This document shows, in pieces, positions 14,001-23,000 of a DNA stretch of 64,000 nt. The DNA is taken from NCBI RefSeq assembly GCF_032854445.1, contig NC_088307.1:9684017-9748016 (forward strand). Reading direction: 5' to 3'. A program made the translations under genes and the position numbers. The stretch's first letter is position 1. Each line of letters opens with the position of its first letter. Source of the stretch: Liolophura sinensis (lineage: Eukaryota > Mollusca > Polyplacophora > Chitonida > Chitonidae). The notes below the pieces were generated by a model, which did not search any database, had not been told where the DNA came from, and saw only the letters and a list, made by a program, of their open reading frames with translations.

Positions 14001-17000
14001 TCACAAAAAGTATAACTTTATCACAGAATACTACACAGAATGATGCCTTCGGAATATTCTGGAATAAACACCTTGCAAACATGTGAAAAAGTTGAAGAAA
14101 TACTGTAAGCAATTTGCTGACTGAAATATGGAGAAAAAACAGTGGTGTATAACCTCATCACAACTTTTTGTGGCACCATTCCTCACGATCACATGAGTAA
14201 AATATATGTATTGGAATAGTGGTCTCAAATGTAGTTTTGACATGTGTAACAAGGACTTTCATGTTTGCCCCAGGGTCCACTGGGTCATCCAGGGCCCCCA
14301 GGAGAGCCAGGGGCACAAGGGCTTAAGGTAAGGGAAATGCTGATGTGACGAAAAAAAGAAAAAACATCTCAAGAATTTTAGTTAATCTGTTAGTGTAAAT
14401 GAAATAACTATAAATGTATGGGTTAGTAGCTTTTGAGTTTTTGTTATTGTTTAACTTTTCATAATAAAAAGATGTAGAAGTAAAATTATTTTATAATTGT
14501 AAAATTTGATTAAAATATCACAAAATTTATTCATCTGTTCTCTGTGTGGATGATGATGTTTTCTGTTAAACCTTTCATTATAAAAGAAGATTTTTAAAGT
14601 GAAAATAATATTTTATTTGCCTAATCCTAAAATGTGATTAATTTTTGAAATGTTCTTATGGATGAGAATAATTTAAAAAGCGAAAAGAAATTGTCAAGCG
14701 CTGAAATAAACACTGGCAGGATTGCTACTGTAGTTACATGTAATGTTATTTGTGTTGTTTTTACTTTCACAGGGAGAGTCCGGGATACCTGGAGATGATG
14801 GAATCCCTGGGAAGACAGGTCCTATGGTAAGGTCTTAAGTTGTGGAGAGTCTGTCAGAGTTTGAAGGATCTGGCCATTTTCATAAAACCTTCATAACAGA
14901 AAACATCCTTTGTTAATAAATATGACTGTAACTAAAGATCCAAAATCAAAACATTTCCTGCTATAATTCCCCAATATTGTCTTACCAGAAGATCAAAGAA
15001 GATTAAGTTAATCTATGGCATGAGACGTCGAACTTGCTCATTGATGTAGTGTTACATGAATTTCTGTGGGGATCACCAATCAGTTAAATCTTGAGATTAT
15101 TCAATGCTGTTGTTATTTCAGGGTCCAGTTGGTCCTCAGGGAGAAACCGGCTTACCTGGATTGACCGGCAAGCAGGTACAGTGCAATGAATTAGTAACAT
15201 GAAAGTCGGGTCACCAATAATTTTGTCAGGTCTGTTCTCTGGACTAGAGAACCGCTGCATGTGGGGGCAAAAAAGAAAGACTTTGTGCATATAAAGAAGC
15301 TTGGATTAAGTTGATTTCTGATAAATATCTTCATTGGATATAGATCAGAATTTTATGTCATGGATATTTAAGGAAAGAAATGTTTGAAGCAGGTGGAAAT
15401 AAATTTTGATTGCCATCTACCAAACTTTACATGTACTTATGCAAATTTTTCTTTTTTAACGTATCTGTATCAGTTACATTTACCAGCCTTTCTAAATTTC
15501 CTCAAATTGGTTTCAACTAGAATTAAACTTCCTTCAGTATGTGACAATTCAACAAAAAATCACCAATTTAGCACATGTAATAAATAGATTCCTGATTCAC
15601 AGAGCCATCTTTAACATTACCATCACATGCCTTGATGGCATTGAAATGCCTGCTGGTTACCATGTTAGTTCTGTAATGTACAGTATGTGTGATATATGTA
15701 TAAAGCTTGCCAGGTATGAATATAATTAAAGACGTACTGCACAGAGAGTAAGACAAGAGCAGCGACGACAGTGTGATATAGCTGGCAAGTGGTCACATGT
15801 AACCAGTGAAATTTGGCCTCTTGTCAGTTTACCTCATCCTTTGTGGAGGAAGTAATAAACTGTGTTCACAAAACCCTCTTAATGTTACAAGTGCTTGACT
15901 ACTGTGTTCACAAAACCTTCTTAATGTTACAAGTGCTTGACTACTGTGTTCACAAAACCTTCTTAATGTTACAACTGCTTGACTACTGTTTTCACAAAAC
16001 CCTCTTAATGTTACAAGTGCTTGACTACTGTGTTCACAAAACCCTCTTAATGTTACAAGTGCTTGACTACTGTGTTCACAAAACCCTCTTAATGTTACAA
16101 GCGCTTGACTCCATTGTTACAAGATGCCCACGGTGCAGGTGGCCTTGTTTGTTCTTTAACGCTAAAAGTACTTCACTAATTTGGCCGCAAACTTTGTATT
16201 TGCGAGTACTGATGACATATTTATGTTGTTGCAGGGATCTATTGGAGTGCCTGGAATCCAGGGGGAGCCAGGTGTACCAGGGGACAAGGGAGACCGAGGG
16301 TTGCCCGGGCCAATGGGAAGGCAAGGTGCCCCAGGACCAATCGTATGTATCACATTACAACCACAACTTTGATGTAGGCATACTGCAAATGTTTTGTCTG
16401 TCAGAATTATATGAACCCCAAGACAAAGCTCAAGGCTTGGGATGGAAACCCAGCAAACACCCGGTAGCAGTAATAGGACACCACTCTATTGAAGTCAAAC
16501 TTTCCATTCCCAGCTCAACATAATTACATCACACTATTGACAATAAAACCTTACAGTGCAAACTGATGCATTGATACATTGTAGTCGTTGCTCTACAGTC
16601 AATTTTTGACGTAATAATGACTTCATACTAGAAGTCTCATTATTAAATATTGGGATAAAATCTCCTTTTAATGCATGTTCTCAGCTGTTGGAAAATGATT
16701 TCAAGCTTATTTGGTATACATCCTGATTAGCTCCAAGTCATAGAAAGCTGGCTTTGTCTCAGGTGCTATCTGGACAGCAAGGTTGTTGTCTTCAAGGGGA
16801 ACATTCTGTAGGTTGGTTAAAGTTGATGCTGAGGAAGTCCTGTCTTAAAGGCCCTAGTAAGAAGAATGATGGGTAGCAGGTTTTGATTTAGTTTTTAAAG
16901 GTGCTTCCCTTTCAGTCGCCATGGCCTCAGTAAATTTTAAGTCTCACAACTCCATTAAACTGCTTGTGGTGAATTCGTGGCAATAAACGTTTGACCCTGT

Positions 17001-20000
17001 GCACAGTCCAACATTCATTGAAGATCACCTGTCTTCCACCAGTATGGTGTGCACACCTGTACGTCACCTTGACTTGACAAAGGGCACTCCAGTTTTCTCC
17101 ACTTATGAAGCTGACCGGCAACTTACAGATTAAAACTTCTTGAGTATGGCTTTACACAACAATGAAATAAATAAGTATAAAATAATAAGACTCACTGTCT
17201 ATTCCATCGTGATTTTATTTCCGTGTTTACACAAGTTTACATTGATATGGATACATCTAAAAGTATTAAACAGAGCACAGGTTTCAAGAAACCATTCAAA
17301 GTAAGAAAATACAATTGGAGGTAATCATTTTCGTGTGTGTGTTGCAATTCTGCTTTTGCAATGGAGTTGTGTGTACCAGAACGGTACATGTTCCACTTTT
17401 CTTCTCCAGGGTCCAATGGGGGGTCCAGGATCCCGTGGATTGAGGGGTCAACCCGGTCCAGCTGTAAGTACACGCTGTAATAAATGTATGTCATTTCATT
17501 TTTTTAGCTTACCTGTTTTATTTACTCTGCTCATGTTGTGACAGTGAAATCAAACTTGTTAGTGATGAACCTGATGATGTTGATTGTTGATATGAATTTA
17601 CTTTCTGTAAAAGTTATCTGTGCCGAAGATGTCCAGAACATGTTAACATGGTAAGTTTCAACTGCACTATTCTTTGTTGTAGGGAGAACCTGGGGCTGCT
17701 GGTACCCCTGGTAAACCTGGGGAACCTGGTGCCTTGGTAAGTCCTACTAAAACACTTCTGACACCAAAACTTTGTTACAATACATGTGGTGTTTGGACTT
17801 GACACTGCTGATACCTTTATAGACTTGACTATACTGTCACTTCTGACATCAAAACTATGTTACAATACATGTATCCTCTCGACTTGACTATAATGCCACT
17901 TCTGACACCAAAACTTTGTTACATGTACTCTCTACTGAACCATTCCTCAAAAGACAATTAACTCCTGAAACTTTAAAACATGTATCCTCTAATCTATAGT
18001 CAGTTATCCTTTTGGCCATTATGTGCTCCCATCTTCATTCTTGCCCAGCTTGATTTAATCAGTTTAGTTGACCACATTGACAGGAGTATGTTTGCTTATT
18101 TTGCGACTTCTAGAATATCGATGAAGTAATTAAGATGGTGAAATGGCTGCCCTAATCCACTTGCTTCTGCACAAACCACCAAAGAACAAACCCCAGCAAT
18201 ATTATTAATCCGAGCTGTCCCTGTTTTCCAAATTGGTTGGAAATCATTTACCATCCACCTTTATTGCAGATGCCTTGAACTTGCTGCGGGTGAAAACCTG
18301 TGTGTTAAATGTGGGAAATGGGTCAACTTTGGGCACTATGGTGTCCACCTATTTAACAGACTGTGTTCGTATTAGTGAAATTATCTTAAGCATGTAGTTG
18401 ACATCAATCAGTCAGTGAAAGTCAAAATAGTTTAGGCATATCTGAAAATACACCTACTTGTAAGTAAGTTGGAGAAGAGTTGAGTTTATTATTAAAATTG
18501 TATGTCGTTTTCTTCTTTGCTTTTTGTTCAGGGAGTGAAAGGATCTGTTGGACCTAAAGGTGATCAAGGACAGAAGGGCGTGAAGGTAATTGGACAGAGG
18601 ATATAGCAGTTTAATGAATTATTAAATGATATGTACATGGATTTTTCACAATTCAAAGGGGAATTATAGGCTTAACACTGATTATAATCAGCCATGAAAA
18701 TGCTGCTACATTCGCCAAAACAATCCTCACACTTTGGTTATTTTTTCTTAATGTACCTATGGAGACATGGGTGCACAGTATTTGAATTTTTTTTTAAATA
18801 TATATATGTATATGTATATATTCATCTGTCTTTTAAATTCATGTACTTTGGTCGGTCCTAAATTTAACACAGCCTGCTGTTAGCTGGTATACTGTTACTG
18901 TACACTGGTGCTCTGTGTGCATATGAATTACTCTAAATGACCAAATTCACAACTTCAGTACTTTATGTATTGAGCTGAAGTTTTGCATTCATGTGTTTCC
19001 TACAGGCGAGCTGTCTGATAGCGTTGCTGTGAAGTCTAATTTAGTCCTATTAGGCAGATCTTTTTGAAGTGTTGTTAAGTAGAGCTGAACATTATAAACA
19101 GCTACAGAATGTACATGTATGTTCGGTGTTGTAGGGTCGTCCTGGCAAAATTGGTCTGACCGGCCTTCAGGGTGAACCTGGGGAGAAGGGAGAACCTGGA
19201 CCCCCAGGGATTGACGGTACGCCGGGCATGAAGGGAGATCCTGTGAGTATACCATAATGTATAATATGCCCTGAAACATTTCTTTTTTGTTGTACTGCGA
19301 ATGAAGGGAGCCTCTCGATTGAAGAATAAGTCCTTTTATATCAACTCTTGAGGCAGGTCCAGTCAGGTCAGGTCAGATCTTGAGAAAGACAATTAAACTT
19401 TCTGGGATTGGTGTCTGCAGCATTGTTGTTTAGTGAGGTGGCATTATAAAGGCATCAAGACACCTTCATCATATGACTTTTGCAAACAAACAAAACCTAC
19501 CTTGTTTGTGTGGCATTTCCATCTCTCTGACAATGCTGTTGTTGTTGTAGGGTCCAGTCGGTCCACCTGGCCCAGTGGGTCCCAGAGGTCCTCCAGGAAC
19601 TGAGGTAAGCAGCATGATAGACTGATCACAATGTGAGCACTGTCTGATTCTTTATGTTATTGTAATACCATGGGCAGGGCTTGAAATAGAAAATCTTTGG
19701 TGGCCTGCTACTTTTCTTGGCTTGTATAAATTTCGCTGTCCAGTTGGTGAATGATATGTTATTGTAATACCATGCGCAGGGCTTGAAATAGAAAATCTTT
19801 GGTGGCCTGCTACTTTTCTTTGCTTGTATAAATTTTGCTGTCCAATTGGTGAATGATATGTTATTGTAATACAATGTGCAGGGCTTGAAATAGAAAATCT
19901 TTGGTGGCCTGCTACTTTTCTTTGCTTGTATAAATTTCGCTGTCCAATTGATGAATGATATGTTATTGTAATATCATGCGCAGGGCTTGAAATAGAAAAT

Positions 20001-23000
20001 CTTTGGTGGCCTGCTACTTTTCTTTGCTTGTATAAATTTCGCTGTCCAATTGATGAATGATATGTTATTGTAATATCATGCGCAGGGCTTGAAATAGAAA
20101 ATCTTTGGTGGCCTGCTACTTTTCTTTGCTTGTATAAATTTTGCTGTCCAATTGGTGAATGATATGTTATTGTAATACAATGTGCAGGGCTTGAAATAGA
20201 AAATCTTTGGTGGCCTGCTACTTTTCTTTGCTTGTATAAATTTCGCTGTCCAATTGATGAATGATATGTTATTGTAATACCATGCGCAGGGCTTGAAATA
20301 GAAAATCTTTGGTGGCCTGCTACTTTTCTTTGCTTGTATAAATTTCGCTGTCCAATTGGTGAATGACGTGCTAATTTTGAAATAGAATATTGTATTGTTT
20401 ATAAGTAAGTTTAAGTACACTTATAAATATAATTGCAAAGAGGAAAAAAATGAGACATTTTAATTATGTTACTTTGGAATATGTAAGGCGAAAGAGAGTT
20501 GGAGCTCTGCTACTTTTAATGTACTGCTGCAGGTTGTTGCAATTTATTCATAGGTTTTTGGTGATGTTGAACTGAATTGATGTTGAATTGAACTGAATTG
20601 ATGTTAAACTGAATTGATGTTGGTGTTTGTTGATTTCAGGGTCCTGAGGGACCACCAGGACCAAAGGGGGAACCTGTAAGTTTTTGTCATCATTTTTTAG
20701 TGCTTTTAAACATGCAATATTTTATGAATAAAATTGTGAAAAATAGTTGTAATTCTGTTAAACATTCATGTAACAAGTGTACAGCAAACACATTGCCGAG
20801 AGTATTGCATTGTTATTGTAACATTGTAATATTTTTAAAGTTATATTTGATACATGAAGTCCAGAAACAAACTGAAAATGTATTACTTGAAATCTAGGAA
20901 ACAAAACTTTACAAAATAAATTCAATTTAAGTAAAGTGATTATAATATTTTCTTTTATAATAAATATTACATATTACATTGGTAGTCAGCTGTTATGTCT
21001 TTAGACGAGATGTGTAATGTACATGTTGTGTTTTGTATCTGAGGTAAGCCTGAGATATGTGTACTTCAGTCTGTATTTTGTTTTCAACACCCAGGGCATG
21101 AGAGGTATAAAGGGAGAGGAAGGACCACCTGTAAGTACATTGCTTTGTATGTTTTTTATTTTTTTCAAATCAGCTGGACATTTTGTTAGTGCTATTTATT
21201 GCTTTGTTTTTTTAAGTTTCTTTTGGTACAAAGGTGTTCTTCCAAGATGACACAAGGGTACAAAATGCATGAATTTCTGAATAGGCTTTGTTTATTGGTC
21301 CAGAAAATGTTTAGAATAGAAATTTTTCCTGATTTCCAAGTAAATGCCTATAAGCCATTGGCTTGTAAATGATTTACTTAATATAAGACAGAGTCTGAAT
21401 GCTCAGCGTAGAATTGCCATACTAACGCTTGGTCTGTTCTAGTCAGAGAGCTTTGCATTTAATATATTAAGAAGTGGGTCACGTCTTTAGGACTATTTGA
21501 AGCCAGCTGACTCTGTGTGCCTTGAAATGTTTAGTAAAAGAAGGCTTACTTGTGCTTTATCTGTCTCCATTGCTGCATGTACTGTCTCCAGGTAAATTTA
21601 TAAATTCTGTAATTATGTAACACATCTCTTTAAAAACACAAGACTCTTCTTAGCATTCTTAAATGCAAGGCACTCTGACTAGCAATAGCCAAGATGTCAG
21701 GCCGCATGTTGGTATGGTACTTCTGGGATTATACAGTAGATCATATGTGATATTGACATATATATGTACACCATAGAACAACCTCCCCTTCACAAAATCC
21801 AGAGTAATCTCCCTTTTTCAGGGTCCACAAGGTCCTCCGGGTCCACCAGGGGAGGCAACTCCATTCCCCGCTGAACTGATGGGTCAGACTCTGCGTAGAA
21901 AGCGTAGTTTGAGCACAGAGCGTCGCAGAAAGAAGAGAGATGTCGCTGATGTCCATGAAGTCATTGACAACATGGCTGATAAGAACGTAACCGTAGAGGA
22001 AGGCTTGACTCGTGTGGTGGACAAAATCTTTACTTATATAGACGAGTTACAAGAGGAAGTGGACAATATCCTCAAACCAAAAGGCACCAGAGCAAACCCA
22101 GCCATGCACTGCAGAGACATCTTCTTGGCACACCCTAACTTTAAAGACGGTAAGTGCAATAGAAGAAAGGTAAACAAAAAGATGTAAAAAATATTTTCCG
22201 TGTGTAAAAAAGCTCTATCAGAAGTACTTAACAGTTGTAAACTGATATTTTTGATATTCGTGACTGACCTTTGACCTACTTTTATAGAAATGAGCTTGTA
22301 TTAGATTGATGGCTGGTAATATCTGGCCAAGTTTATGTCTCCAAAATCACTGAGGCAACTCATATGAAACTTCGCTGGGTGCTCTACACCAGATTTGACA
22401 GTGGAAATTGTCATTGTGAGGTGCCTGGAAATTAACAGGTGTTTTATGTTTGCAAAGGTTGGTACTGGGTGGATCCTAATCAGGGCGTGGGCACAGATGC
22501 CATCCAGGTGTGGTGTAACCTGACAGCTGAGGGACAGACGTGTGTCTACCCACTCACAGAGACCAGGATGGTGAGATTAACCTGTTAATGATTATGTGTT
22601 TTCTATGGTTGTTTTTGCTTATTATCTCCCTTTTTCGCAAAACAAGCAAGTGTTGTTAATCTGTCTGCCTGTCCTTCAGTCCATCTATCACACTTTAGTT
22701 TTTGCGCAATATCTGCTAAAAATTATTGTCCAGCTTCGATTAAGTTTTGTGTGTGACTTCAAGAAACGTGAAGTTAGGTTTCAAAACCAGCCCAATCCAT
22801 GCAGAACTTTTGCACATTTAACGAATTCTGTGACTCTCAGTAGTTGTACTGTGCATGGATTCCTACATTTCCTTCAATAATGCCACTTTAAATAAAAATT
22901 TAAAAAATTTGTAAAAATTTGTGTGGTGTTTAATTGGGACCATGTTTTGGTGTAATGGATGCCGGATACATTTATACCTAAACATGATGGAAATGAGGAT

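Noticed and set aside
15813-16523. 236-codon open frame on the plus strand
   Set aside because: It runs through the 42-bp tandem repeat and then reads collagen exon 18 in the wrong frame; the repeat period, a multiple of 3, keeps it open.
19626-20420. Periodic minus-strand open frames
   Set aside because: Produced by the 102-bp tandem repeat, not by a gene.
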